Origin: Candidatus Gastranaerophilales bacterium
GTDB lineage: Bacteria > Cyanobacteriota > Vampirovibrionia > Gastranaerophilales > Gastranaerophilaceae
NCBI GenBank assembly: GCA_944324245.1
Contig: CALUVO010000105.1
Span: 31,774 to 95,773, forward strand
DNA length: 64,000 nt
Direction: 5' to 3'
Positions 18,690 through 27,138 of the stretch are shown here, in pieces; the first letter of the stretch is position 1; each line of letters starts with the position of its first letter. Position numbers and translations under genes: made by a program. The notes under the pieces were generated by a model that was not told the origin of the DNA, did not search any database, and saw only the letters and a list, made by a program, of their open reading frames with translations.

Positions 18690-19973
18690 ATGAAAAGATA
18701 TATTTTAAAGACTCAAGGTTGTAAGTCCAACCAGTTGGAATCAGTTATTATTAAAGAAAAATTAAATGATGCCGGTTATGAAGAGAGCAAAGATATAATA
18801 AATGCAGATTACTTTATCCTGAACTCCTGCTCAGTTACGTCAAATGCAGATATAGAAGCACTGAGATTTTTGCGTAATGCAAAAAACAAAAAGCCTGATA
18901 TTGTTACGGTTATTACCGGCTGCAGTGCACAATTACATGCAGATGAGTTAAAAAAACATCCATATATTGACATAATTCTCGGAAACGATGATAAATTCAG
19001 TATAATTGATGCAATAAATAGTAAGAAAAACAGTGTTAAAGACATTTTTGAAATTAATTATTTTAATAATCAATTTGTGCATTTCTATAACAACACAAGA
19101 GGATATTTAAAAATTCAAGATGGCTGCAATAACCACTGCAGTTACTGTACAATTCCTCTGGCCAGAGGTAAAAGCAGAAGTAATTCTATAGATAATATAA
19201 TTAAGCAAATAAGACTTTACACTGATATCGGCATAAAAGAGGTTATTTTAACGGGTATACATATTGGTCAATGGGGACAGGATTTTACAGAGAAAAAAAA
19301 TTTTTTATATATGCTTGATGCAATAGAAAATACTGATATTGTCCGCTATAGGCTAGGATCATTATACACAAATGAGATTGATGATTCTCTTCTTAATTTT
19401 TTATCAAAATCAGAAAAATTCTGTCCGCATTTTCATTTGTCACTCCAGTCTCTGACAAACAAAACGCTGCATGCAATGAACAGGCAATACAATGCAGAAA
19501 ACTGCCTTTATTTAATAGAAAAAATTGATTCGCTATTTGACATGCCATTTATAGGGAGTGATATTATTGTCGGGTTTCCCGGAGAATCAGATGAAGACTT
19601 TAATATAACAATGAATAATGTAATTAAATCAAAATTATCAAATATACATGTTTTCCCTTATTCAGTAAGAGAAAATACCAAAGCAGCAAATATGCCGGAG
19701 CAAATTCCCGAAAAAATAAAAAACCTGAGAGCTGATAAATTAAAACTTATTGCAAAGACTAAATATTCTTCCTTTAAGAAAAGAAACTTAAACACAACAG
19801 CACAGGTGCTGATTGAAAAACGACCGGATAAAGATACCGGTTTACTAAAAGGCGTCACAAAAAATTATCTGAATGTATACATTGATTCTAAAGACAAATC
19901 CCTATGCAATACTATTCAAAAAGTTAAAATTCTTAACACAAAAGATGAAAATTTATTTTGTACTATAATCTAA
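18690..19973 (+). CDS. mtaB: tRNA (N6-threonylcarbamoyladenosine) methylthiotransferase MtaB-like
   Basis: Radical SAM methylthiotransferase expected to convert t6A37 to ms2t6A37 in ANN-decoding tRNAs. Three N-terminal cysteines of the UPF0004 domain are C11 (TQGCKSNQ), C47 (LNSCSVT) and C78 (TGCSAQ). The radical SAM CxxxCxxC motif is C146, C150, C153 in DGCNNHCSYC. SDIIVGFPGES is conserved further on, and the last 60 residues correspond to a TRAM domain. The GCKxNQ signature places it nearer MtaB than MiaB. At 427 residues the length is typical. It leads a compact set with the amidase (2-nt gap) and dacB. Assignment within the family (MtaB versus a related clade) is by motif only. Confidence 0.87.
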   Translation: MKRYILKTQGCKSNQLESVIIKEKLNDAGYEESKDIINADYFILNSCSVTSNADIEALRFLRNAKNKKPDIVTVITGCSAQLHADELKKHPYIDIILGNDDKFSIIDAINSKKNSVKDIFEINYFNNQFVHFYNNTRGYLKIQDGCNNHCSYCTIPLARGKSRSNSIDNIIKQIRLYTDIGIKEVILTGIHIGQWGQDFTEKKNFLYMLDAIENTDIVRYRLGSLYTNEIDDSLLNFLSKSEKFCPHFHLSLQSLTNKTLHAMNRQYNAENCLYLIEKIDSLFDMPFIGSDIIVGFPGESDEDFNITMNNVIKSKLSNIHVFPYSVRENTKAANMPEQIPEKIKNLRADKLKLIAKTKYSSFKKRNLNTTAQVLIEKRPDKDTGLLKGVTKNYLNVYIDSKDKSLCNTIQKVKILNTKDENLFCTII

Positions 19974-19975
19974 GA

Positions 19976-20809
19976 ATGAAATTAAAAATACTTGTCGTCC
20001 AAAATAATGCAATAATAGGCAATAAGCAGGCAACATTAAACAATGTTGAACAGCTTATATCTAAATATAATAATCAGCATTTTGATATTATAGTGTTGCC
20101 TGAAGTTTTTGCAATCGGATGGTATTGCAAAAATTTCCCCAAAGAAGCTGAAACATTGGATAATAGTGAAACTATAAGCTTTTTAAAGAATATTGCCAAG
20201 GAGTATAAATCACTTGTAGTAGGCGGTACTTTTATACAAAAAACTAAGGATGGTTTGTTGAAAAACACATGTCCTGTTATTAGTTCAAAAGGACAACTTG
20301 TGACTACATACGATAAAATGCATCTTTTTTCTCATAATGGCTCGGAAGAAAATAAATTTATAGCCAAAGGAAATGAACTGAAAATACTTGATTTTGGTAA
20401 AACCAAAATTGGACTATCAATTTGTTATGACATAAGGTTTCCTGAATTATACAGAACATATTCTAAAGCTGGTGTAGAAATTTTTATTAATACAGCAGCC
20501 TGGTCAATAAACAAACCGGAACACTGGGATATTATGCATAAAGCAAGAGCAATAGAAAATCAGTGTTTTATGATTGTTGCTGACCAAACTGGAAAAATAA
20601 CCGGTAATGAATACAATCTGGGACATTCTATGATTATTAATCCTTGGGGAACTGTCCTTTCTGAACTTCAATCAGAGGAGGAATGTATATATTATGAAAT
20701 TGACACTGATGAAGTCAAAAAGTTAAGAGAAAAATTCCCTCTAATAAAAGACAGACGTGATATGGAGTTTACAGCATTTAAATATAAGGAGATAAAAGTT
20801 AATGAATAA
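19976..20809 (+). CDS. Nitrilase-superfamily carbon-nitrogen hydrolase (omega-amidase-like)
   Basis: Cytoplasmic carbon-nitrogen hydrolase with the full catalytic triad E43 (LPEVF), K114 (YDKMHLF) and C150 (SICYDIRFPELYR). The NIT2/YafV-like branch, suggested by CYDIRFPELYR and GWY, deaminates alpha-ketoglutaramate or alpha-ketosuccinamate, products of glutamine transamination and methionine salvage. I start at the ATG at 19976 (277 residues), just after the mtaB stop, because the family N-terminus is MKLKILVVQNN; an upstream in-frame ATG would overlap mtaB. The 3' end overlaps dacB by 8 nt. Substrate is not determined by sequence. Confidence 0.87.
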   Translation: MKLKILVVQNNAIIGNKQATLNNVEQLISKYNNQHFDIIVLPEVFAIGWYCKNFPKEAETLDNSETISFLKNIAKEYKSLVVGGTFIQKTKDGLLKNTCPVISSKGQLVTTYDKMHLFSHNGSEENKFIAKGNELKILDFGKTKIGLSICYDIRFPELYRTYSKAGVEIFINTAAWSINKPEHWDIMHKARAIENQCFMIVADQTGKITGNEYNLGHSMIINPWGTVLSELQSEEECIYYEIDTDEVKKLREKFPLIKDRRDMEFTAFKYKEIKVNE

Positions 20810-22151
20810 AATAAAGGCTTTTATAACAATATGTACAGCAATAATTTTAGGCTGCAGCAGCGTTAGTGCCGCAAGTCTTGATTCAATAATTAAAAAATCT
20901 GACCTTAACAAGACAGCGACGATTGCTGTTTCTGTGAAAGATACAAAAACCGGGCATGTAGTATACGAATACAATGAACATAAATATATGAATCCGGCTT
21001 CAGTATTAAAAATTTTTACAATGAAAACCGCTTATGATGAACTGGGACAAGATTATAGTTTTCAAACATCTGTATATGCAGATAATAAGAACAATTTATA
21101 TATAAAGTTAAGTGCAGATCCATCTTTGTCATCAACTGCACTTAAGACTTTATTATCAAATGTAAAAGAAAATTACAAAAAACCCGTCCAAGATATAATT
21201 ATTGATTCTACAGTAATAGATAATAAACAGTGGGGAACAGGCTGGATGTGGGATGATGATACAAATCCGCTGTTGCCAAAGTATTCACCATACTCCGTGA
21301 ATGAAAATAAAATAGATTTAACAATTACACCGCAGAAAAACGGCAGACAACCTGAAATAAAAAATAAAAGCAACTATCCAATAACAATTGTTAATCTTTT
21401 GAAATATGGAAACAATAATTCTATAAATTTAGAAAGAACCCCGTGGATAAGCGGTGATATGACATATATCACAGGAACAATAAAAACATCAGCACATATT
21501 GTTCTGCCTGTTTCGTCACCTCAAAGACATTTTATAAATGTATTAAATAATACATTAAATTCAACAGGTATCAAGTATAAAGGAACAATAAAAACTGCCC
21601 AGATGCCGGCAAATGTTGTTAAAATAGCGTCTATTTCAAGTGAACCTTTGAATGAACTTATTGCAAATACATTAAAAAATAGTAATAATTTCTATTCAGA
21701 AATGGTATTTAAAGCAGCCGGAGGACACAATACAAAGTCACAGGGTACAACACAAAAAGCAATAGATTTGTTTAATTCAACATATTCTGATATAAAATCT
21801 GACACACCGGTAATTGTCGATGCTTGCGGGATATCCAGAAATGACTTAATAACTGCAGACTGGATTACAGAAGCATTAAATAAAATTTACAAAGAAAAAG
21901 ATTCTGAAGAATATATTTCACTATTAGCAAAGCCTATAGAGGGTACTCTCTCTGACAGATTGCTTAATATAAGTCTGAAACTGAGAGCAAAAACAGGTAC
22001 AGCAAGCGGAATAAGTACTATTGCGGGCTATATCAATACAAAATCAGATAAAAAATACAGTTTTGCAATACTTATACAAAATCATAACTCATCAGTACTT
22101 GATGTAAAGAAATTTGAAGATGAATTAATTAATGAAATTTATAAAATGTAA
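20802..22151 (+). CDS. dacB: D-alanyl-D-alanine carboxypeptidase/endopeptidase, PBP4 (S13) family
   Basis: Low-molecular-weight penicillin-binding protein that trims or cleaves cross-linked peptidoglycan in the periplasm. An N-terminal signal peptide (residues 1-24, ending VSA-A) is followed by the SxxK active site S67-V-L-K70 in MNPASVLKIFT, the SxN motif S345-R-N347 and KTG at 397-399. The region between 80 and 270 is the family's inserted domain. The 449-residue length is normal. AAGGAG lies in the end of the upstream amidase gene and the two overlap by 8 nt, so translation is probably coupled. Confidence 0.93.
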   Translation: MNKIKAFITICTAIILGCSSVSAASLDSIIKKSDLNKTATIAVSVKDTKTGHVVYEYNEHKYMNPASVLKIFTMKTAYDELGQDYSFQTSVYADNKNNLYIKLSADPSLSSTALKTLLSNVKENYKKPVQDIIIDSTVIDNKQWGTGWMWDDDTNPLLPKYSPYSVNENKIDLTITPQKNGRQPEIKNKSNYPITIVNLLKYGNNNSINLERTPWISGDMTYITGTIKTSAHIVLPVSSPQRHFINVLNNTLNSTGIKYKGTIKTAQMPANVVKIASISSEPLNELIANTLKNSNNFYSEMVFKAAGGHNTKSQGTTQKAIDLFNSTYSDIKSDTPVIVDACGISRNDLITADWITEALNKIYKEKDSEEYISLLAKPIEGTLSDRLLNISLKLRAKTGTASGISTIAGYINTKSDKKYSFAILIQNHNSSVLDVKKFEDELINEIYKM

Positions 22152-22260
22152 TTAGACTAAATATATTAGGTTTTTTTAAAAAAGTTATTATATAATAAAA
22201 ATATAATAGATTGACATAAATAAAAATATTATTAAAAGATAAATAAAAGGATATAGAGGT

Positions 22261-23001
22261 ATGAAACTAAAAAAATTAATTATCGGATTAGCAATATTTT
22301 CAATTATAGGTGCATCTGCAGCATTTGCACAGCAGACACCTGATTCTGCAATTAGAGGGCTAATTAATTTATATAAAGGTCAAAACTACATTGGATGCAT
22401 AAATGCTTCTGATAAAATTATCGAGCAAAATCCATCAAATATATTTGCATACTATTATAAAGGTCTTGCTTATGTACAACTTGGAAAAACAGAAGAAGCA
22501 ACAAAAGCATTTGAACAGGTTATCAGCTTAAATAGCAACGCAACACTTGTAGAATATGCACAAAAAGCAAATTCATGCATCAGCAATCCAGAAGATTGCA
22601 ATAAATATGAAAAAGAAGTTAGTGAACTTGATTCATTTATAAAATCAGGTAAATTTTACTCTGAAACAGTACAAACAGAAGTTAACAAAAAGAAATTAGA
22701 CAGGATTAAAGAAAATATAAATGATGAATTAGGTCCCAAAAAAGGAGAAATGCCATCAAATGAAGAAATTGCCAATGCTGTAAAAACTCTTGCAAAATTA
22801 GGTATAAATCCGCTTGCAGGAATAGGTTCAAACTATTCTAATCCACAGATGATGGAAATGAGTATGCTTCTGGGAAACAATTCTTACAACAACCCTAATA
22901 TGAATATGATGCCAATGTTATTAATGAATCAGAATAACAACGGACAGATGTCACCTGAACTTATTCAGACAATGATGATGTCACAAATGCCTGCTTTGTA
23001 A
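22261..23001 (+). CDS. Exported TPR protein with Met/Asn-rich tail
   Basis: A 246-residue protein with a clear signal peptide (KLKKLIIGLAIFSIIGASA, then AFA-Q around residue 24). Residues 35-105 hold two tetratricopeptide-like repeats, including NIFAYYYKGLAYVQLGKTEEA. A helical middle follows, and the last 50 residues are rich in Met and Asn with little predicted structure. TPR proteins usually mediate protein-protein contacts. A TTGACA at 22211 suggests its own promoter, although no good -10 is placed. It lies directly upstream of fliW (24-nt gap) and may share its transcript. The function is unknown. Confidence 0.78.
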   Translation: MKLKKLIIGLAIFSIIGASAAFAQQTPDSAIRGLINLYKGQNYIGCINASDKIIEQNPSNIFAYYYKGLAYVQLGKTEEATKAFEQVISLNSNATLVEYAQKANSCISNPEDCNKYEKEVSELDSFIKSGKFYSETVQTEVNKKKLDRIKENINDELGPKKGEMPSNEEIANAVKTLAKLGINPLAGIGSNYSNPQMMEMSMLLGNNSYNNPNMNMMPMLLMNQNNNGQMSPELIQTMMMSQMPAL

Positions 23002-23025
23002 TATTTATCTGGAACTTTATGAGAA

Positions 23026-23463
23026 ATGAATATTATTACTGAAAAATTTGGCGAAATAAGTATAGACGAAAATTTAATTTTCAATTTTATTGAACCTATT
23101 ATCGGATATGACGCATTAAAGAAATATGTACTTGTTGAACACTCAGAAAATTCAGCTTTTAAATGGCTCCAATCTGTTGAAGAACCATCTCTGGCATTTC
23201 CAGTAACATCACCGGCTTTTTTTGATATAGACTATCAATTTGAAATACCTACAGAAAAAGCAGAAAAAATTGATTTACATTCTGTTGAATCATTAATTTC
23301 CTTAAACATAGTAACAATTCCTGCACATAATCCGAAAAAAGCAACAATAAATCTGCTTGCACCAATTATTATAAATGCAGCAAACAGAGAGGGAATGCAG
23401 ATTATATTGTCTAATTCAAATTATCCTGTTAGGTATCCTCTTTTCAAAGGCGAAACAGTATAA
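23026..23463 (+). CDS. fliW: Flagellar assembly factor FliW
   Basis: FliW is a small cytoplasmic protein that binds CsrA and relieves CsrA repression, and in flagellated species also binds flagellin, giving a partner-switch control of filament synthesis. The 145-residue length and motifs fit: a start of the type FGEISIDENLIFNFIEPIIGY, the central WLQSVEEPSLAFPV, and a C-terminal LNIVTIPAHNPKKATINLLAPIIIN (given as family landmarks at about residues 5-25, 44-57 and 92-116, in shorter pieces FGEISID, LQSVEEPSLAFPV, TINLLAPI). csrA follows after 32 nt, the classical fliW-csrA pairing. Confidence 0.93.
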   Translation: MNIITEKFGEISIDENLIFNFIEPIIGYDALKKYVLVEHSENSAFKWLQSVEEPSLAFPVTSPAFFDIDYQFEIPTEKAEKIDLHSVESLISLNIVTIPAHNPKKATINLLAPIIINAANREGMQIILSNSNYPVRYPLFKGETV

Positions 23464-23483
23464 CGGTACAGGTATTTCAACAA

Positions 23484-23500
23484 TAGGAGATATGGATGTT
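23484..23500 (+). promoter_or_regulatory. Two GGA motifs over the csrA ribosome binding site (possible CsrA autoregulation)
   Basis: AGGAGA is the ribosome binding site and a second GGA lies in TATGGATGTT at the start codon; the latter fits the CsrA consensus (A-N-GGA-N-G-T) well. CsrA represses its own mRNA this way in other bacteria; here it is inference. Confidence 0.35.
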
Positions 23501-23783
23501 AGTATTAGCCAGAAAGGTCGGCGAAAAAATAATATTAAACGATAACATAGAAGTTATCGTACTTGATTCTAACCAGAATACTGTAAGAATTGGTATTAAT
23601 GCGCCTAAAAATGTCACAGTATACAGAGAAGAATTGTATAAAGAAATCAAAAATGCAAACATTAGCAGTAATAGTGTTTCTACAAATTCAATGAGTGAAC
23701 TGCATGATTTAATAAAAGAGAGAAAGCAATCTTTTACAAATTCAAATTATGAAAATCTGATAAATAGATTGCCTCATTCATAA
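23496..23783 (+). CDS. csrA: Translational regulator CsrA
   Basis: CsrA dimers bind GGA motifs near ribosome binding sites and block translation or change mRNA stability. The N-terminus MLVLARKVGEKIIL is the family signature and the RNA-binding region includes VRIGINAPKNVTVYREELY (residues 29-47). The protein has 95 residues instead of the usual 60-75, because of a polar C-terminal extension. An ATG four bases upstream (23492) is out of frame. AGGAGA lies 6 nt before the start. Together with fliW it forms the known FliW-CsrA switch; likely targets in this window are the two FliD-like genes. Confidence 0.96.
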   Translation: MLVLARKVGEKIILNDNIEVIVLDSNQNTVRIGINAPKNVTVYREELYKEIKNANISSNSVSTNSMSELHDLIKERKQSFTNSNYENLINRLPHS

Positions 23784-23800
23784 ATTTAATAAATTTTGTC

Positions 23801-24481
23801 ATGAATAGAAAAGAACTTCTAAACGATTTTTACGTTACTAAAAATTATCAAAAATTAAAACAAATTTTGACAGTTTCAGCAAGTGATAAAGAAAAGGAAA
23901 TTCTTGCAAGGATATATCTTGAAGAGAAAAAATACTCCGATGCTGCAGAAATATACAGCAATCTTGGAATGATTTATGAATACGGACGCTGTGAACTTCT
24001 ACAAGGGAATTTAGAAAAAACAAAAGAATTATGGCAACGTATAAAAGAAGATAGTCCTCCGGTATTGTGGGGTAAATCATTACTTGAATTTATAAATCTT
24101 TATGTAATTCATATACCCAGTTTTTTTCAAATACGCGCATTTTTAGAAGTGGATCTAGATGCCTTATTAAAAGCAAAAATGATTTCATACTGTGAAAATA
24201 TAGCAAATGGCGCGCATTTATTTGCACAAAATAATCAGGAAAGCTATAAATTCATTGGCAGAGTTTTTGTAAATAACGGGTATTTTGATTTAGCCGAATT
24301 GTTTCTAAAAAGAGCAAAAGATATATGTTATGTTGACCCTGAAGTACATTTTTTACTGGCAAAATGTTATATAAATGCTAATGACTACAAAATGGCAAAA
24401 GAGTCCCTGTTGACAAGTATAGAAAAAGGATATGGATACTATCCGGCAAAAAAACTGCTTGAAAACTTAAAATTAAGTTGA
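23801..24481 (+). CDS. TPR-containing cytoplasmic protein
   Basis: A 226-residue protein without signal peptide. Tetratricopeptide-type helices are visible at about residues 20-60 (EILARIYLEEKKYSDAAEIYS, split here as EILARIYLEEKK and YSDAAEIYS) and again at 155-215 (YFDLAELFLKRAKDI; LAKCYINANDYKMAKESLL). It follows csrA by 17 nt in the same direction and may be part of the fliW-csrA transcript. No start-site signal is strong. The partner is unknown. Confidence 0.72.
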   Translation: MNRKELLNDFYVTKNYQKLKQILTVSASDKEKEILARIYLEEKKYSDAAEIYSNLGMIYEYGRCELLQGNLEKTKELWQRIKEDSPPVLWGKSLLEFINLYVIHIPSFFQIRAFLEVDLDALLKAKMISYCENIANGAHLFAQNNQESYKFIGRVFVNNGYFDLAELFLKRAKDICYVDPEVHFLLAKCYINANDYKMAKESLLTSIEKGYGYYPAKKLLENLKLS

Positions 24482-24482
24482 A

Positions 24483-24496
24483 ACATAGCTATGTTA
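24483..24496. promoter_or_regulatory. 14-bp perfect palindrome upstream of clpC
   Basis: AACATAGCTATGTT is a perfect palindrome just after the TPR gene stop and 76 nt before clpC. It does not resemble the CtsR operator. It could be an operator for clpC; only its symmetry supports this. Confidence 0.35.
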
Positions 24497-24571
24497 TGAG
24501 GTAAAATAATGACATAAATGTGGAATAATATATTTTTCTACATTCTTGTATATACGGACAGGAGTTAATAA

Positions 24572-27055
24572 ATGTTTGAACGTTTTACTGAAAAAGCGAT
24601 AAAAGTAATCATGCTCGCACAAGAAGAAGCGAGAAGATTGGGTCATAACTTCGTCGGCACAGAGCAGGTACTGCTTGGGCTAATCGGCGAAGGAACGGGT
24701 GTTGCTTCAAAAACACTTAAATCAATGGGTATAACGCTTAAAGATGCCCGTGCAGAAGTTGAAAAAATTATCGGCAGAGGCTCAGGATTTGTTGCTGTAG
24801 AAATTCCTTTTACACCAAGAGCAAAAAGAGTGCTTGAATTATCATGGGATGAAGCAAGACAACTCGGACATAACTATATTGGAACCGAACACCTTTTACT
24901 AGGCTTAATAAGAGAAGGTGAAGGTGTTGCGGCAAGAGTTTTGGAAAACCTCGGAGTCGATTTAAACAAACTGAGAAGCAATGTAATAAAAATGCTCGGT
25001 GAATCAAAACCTGCGGCACAAACTGCTACTGCAGGAACAGCATCAGGCGGCAAGACTAAAACACCTTCTTTAGATGAATTTGGTACTGACTTGACACTTG
25101 CAGCTCAGGAGCAGAGACTTGACCCTGTTGTAGGCAGAGAAAAAGAAATTGAACGTGTTATTCAGATTCTTGCAAGAAGAACAAAAAATAACCCTGTCCT
25201 AATCGGTGAACCAGGTGTTGGTAAAACAGCAGTTGCTGAAGGATTGGCAATAAGAATCGTTAACTCTGACGTACCTGACATACTTGAAGGCAAAAAAATC
25301 ATCCAGCTCGATATGGGTCTGCTTGTTGCAGGTACAAAATACAGAGGTGAGTTTGAAGAACGTTTGAAAAAAATAATGGACGAAATCAGACAGGCCGGAA
25401 ATGTAATTCTAGTAATTGATGAAATGCATACTTTGATAGGTGCAGGCGCTGCTGAAGGTGCTATCGATGCGGCAAATATTTTAAAACCAGCACTTTCCAG
25501 AGGCGAAATTCAAGTTATAGGTGCAACAACACTTGATGAATACAGAAAATACGTAGAAAAAGATGCAGCTCTTGAAAGAAGATTCCAGCCTGTAATTATT
25601 GACGAACCGTCTATTGATGAATCTATAGAAATCATAAGAGGTTTGAAATCTAAATATGAAGAACACCACAGATTAAAAATTTCAGATGAAGCAATAATTG
25701 CGGCTGTTTCTTTGTCTGATAAATATATTACAGACAGATTTCTGCCGGATAAAGCTATTGATATTATTGATGAAGCAAGCTCAAAAGTTCGCCTGAACGT
25801 AAGTTCTCTGCCGCCTGAGGGCAAAGAACTTGAAAAAGAGCTCAAAAGCATCATTAAGCAAAAAGAAGATGCAATCAGAAATCAGGAATTTGAGCATGCT
25901 TCTAATCTCAGAGACAAAGAAGCTGATTTAAAAGAAAAAATCAGAGAAATGTCACAACAATGGAAAGAAGAGCATGATGCAAACAAACCTGTTGTTACAG
26001 CTGAACATGTAGCAGAAGTAGTAAGTACAATGACAGGTATTCCAACTACAAAAATTACAGAAAAAGAATCCGAAAGACTATTGAAACTCGAAGATACACT
26101 TCACCAAAGAGTAATCGGCCAGGATCAGGCAGTTGTATCTCTTGCAAAAGCTATCAGACGTGCGAGGGTTGGTTTAAAATCACCTAACAGACCTATCGGA
26201 AGCTTTATTTTTGCTGGGCCTACCGGTGTAGGTAAAACTGAACTTGCAAAAGCACTGGCTGAAGCAGTATTTGGCTCTGAAGACAATATGATAAGAGTAG
26301 ATATGTCAGAGTTTATGGAAAAACATTCTACAGCAAAACTTATCGGTTCTCCTCCGGGATATGTTGGTTATGATGACGGCGGACACCTTACTGAAACAAT
26401 CAGAAAGAAACCTTACTCGGTTATTCTTTTTGATGAAATAGAAAAAGCACACCCTGATGTATTTAACATAATGCTGCAAATTCTAGATGACGGACGTCTG
26501 ACAGATGCAAAAGGACGACATGTAAACTTCAAAAATACAATCATCATAATGACAAGTAACGTCGGTGCGAGCATGATTACAACAACATCAAAACTTGGCT
26601 TCTCGGTTGCTGAAGATGAATCTAAAGATAAATATGAACATCTCAAAGATACTGTTATGGAAGAAATGAAAAAGGCATTCAGACCCGAATTTCTTAACAG
26701 AATTGATGATATTATCGTATTCTCACACCTCAGCAAACCTGAAATAAGAGAAATTGTTGATCTTATGTTTAAAGACCTTGTTAAACGTATTCAGTCACAC
26801 GATTTCACTATTGAGGTTTCTGATGAAGTTAAAGACTACCTTGCAGATGAAGGATACTCTGAAGCATACGGTGCAAGACCATTAAGAAGAGTTATTCAAA
26901 AGAAAATCGAAGATACTCTTGCTGAAGAAATTCTTAATGGTAAGTATCAAGCAGGTGATATAATTTCGGCAAAACTCGAAGATAAAAAAATTGTCTTTGA
27001 AAAAATAGGACATAAAGAGACTATAGACACAAAAGAAACAGAAATAGCAAAGTAA
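24572..27055 (+). CDS. clpC: ATP-dependent Clp protease ATP-binding subunit ClpC
   Basis: Class I AAA+ unfoldase that feeds substrates to ClpP. Domain order: double N-terminal repeat domain (1-145), first AAA module with Walker A GEPGVGKT (about 211) and Walker [11 protein letters not shown], a UVR-type coiled-coil insert (about 425-465), and a second AAA module with Walker [10 protein letters not shown] (about 550) and Walker [11 protein letters not shown]. The ClpP-docking loop is LGF in the segment TSKLGFS near residue 672. The 827-residue length matches cyanobacterial and Gram-positive ClpC. AGGAG precedes the start. It stands alone with a strong terminator; clpP lies 30 kb away. Confidence 0.98.
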   Translation: MFERFTEKAIKVIMLAQEEARRLGHNFVGTEQVLLGLIGEGTGVASKTLKSMGITLKDARAEVEKIIGRGSGFVAVEIPFTPRAKRVLELSWDEARQLGHNYIGTEHLLLGLIREGEGVAARVLENLGVDLNKLRSNVIKMLGESKPAAQTATAGTASGGKTKTPSLDEFGTDLTLAAQEQRLDPVVGREKEIERVIQILARRTKNNPVLIGEPGVGKTAVAEGLAIRIVNSDVPDILEGKKIIQLDMGLLVAGTKYRGEFEERLKKIMDEIRQAGNVILVIDEMHTLIGAGAAEGAIDAANILKPALSRGEIQVIGATTLDEYRKYVEKDAALERRFQPVIIDEPSIDESIEIIRGLKSKYEEHHRLKISDEAIIAAVSLSDKYITDRFLPDKAIDIIDEASSKVRLNVSSLPPEGKELEKELKSIIKQKEDAIRNQEFEHASNLRDKEADLKEKIREMSQQWKEEHDANKPVVTAEHVAEVVSTMTGIPTTKITEKESERLLKLEDTLHQRVIGQDQAVVSLAKAIRRARVGLKSPNRPIGSFIFAGPTGVGKTELAKALAEAVFGSEDNMIRVDMSEFMEKHSTAKLIGSPPGYVGYDDGGHLTETIRKKPYSVILFDEIEKAHPDVFNIMLQILDDGRLTDAKGRHVNFKNTIIIMTSNVGASMITTTSKLGFSVAEDESKDKYEHLKDTVMEEMKKAFRPEFLNRIDDIIVFSHLSKPEIREIVDLMFKDLVKRIQSHDFTIEVSDEVKDYLADEGYSEAYGARPLRRVIQKKIEDTLAEEILNGKYQAGDIISAKLEDKKIVFEKIGHKETIDTKETEIAK

Positions 27056-27075
27056 ATTGAATATAAATAAAACAT

Positions 27076-27107
27076 AAAAAGAACAAGCATGAAAGCTTGT
27101 TCTTTTT
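27076..27107. terminator. Terminator between clpC and the converging TPR gene
   Basis: A 13-bp perfect stem (27076-27088 with 27095-27107) with a 6-nt loop. The outer A/T tracts give it a T tail on both strands, so it can serve both converging genes. Confidence 0.85.
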
Positions 27108-27138
27108 GTATGAAAAAAACAAAAATATTTAATTGATT

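Noticed and set aside
23026..23783. fliW-csrA as proof of a complete flagellum
   Set aside because: No flagellin, hook, motor or export genes are in the window; the pair can persist or be reused without a flagellum.
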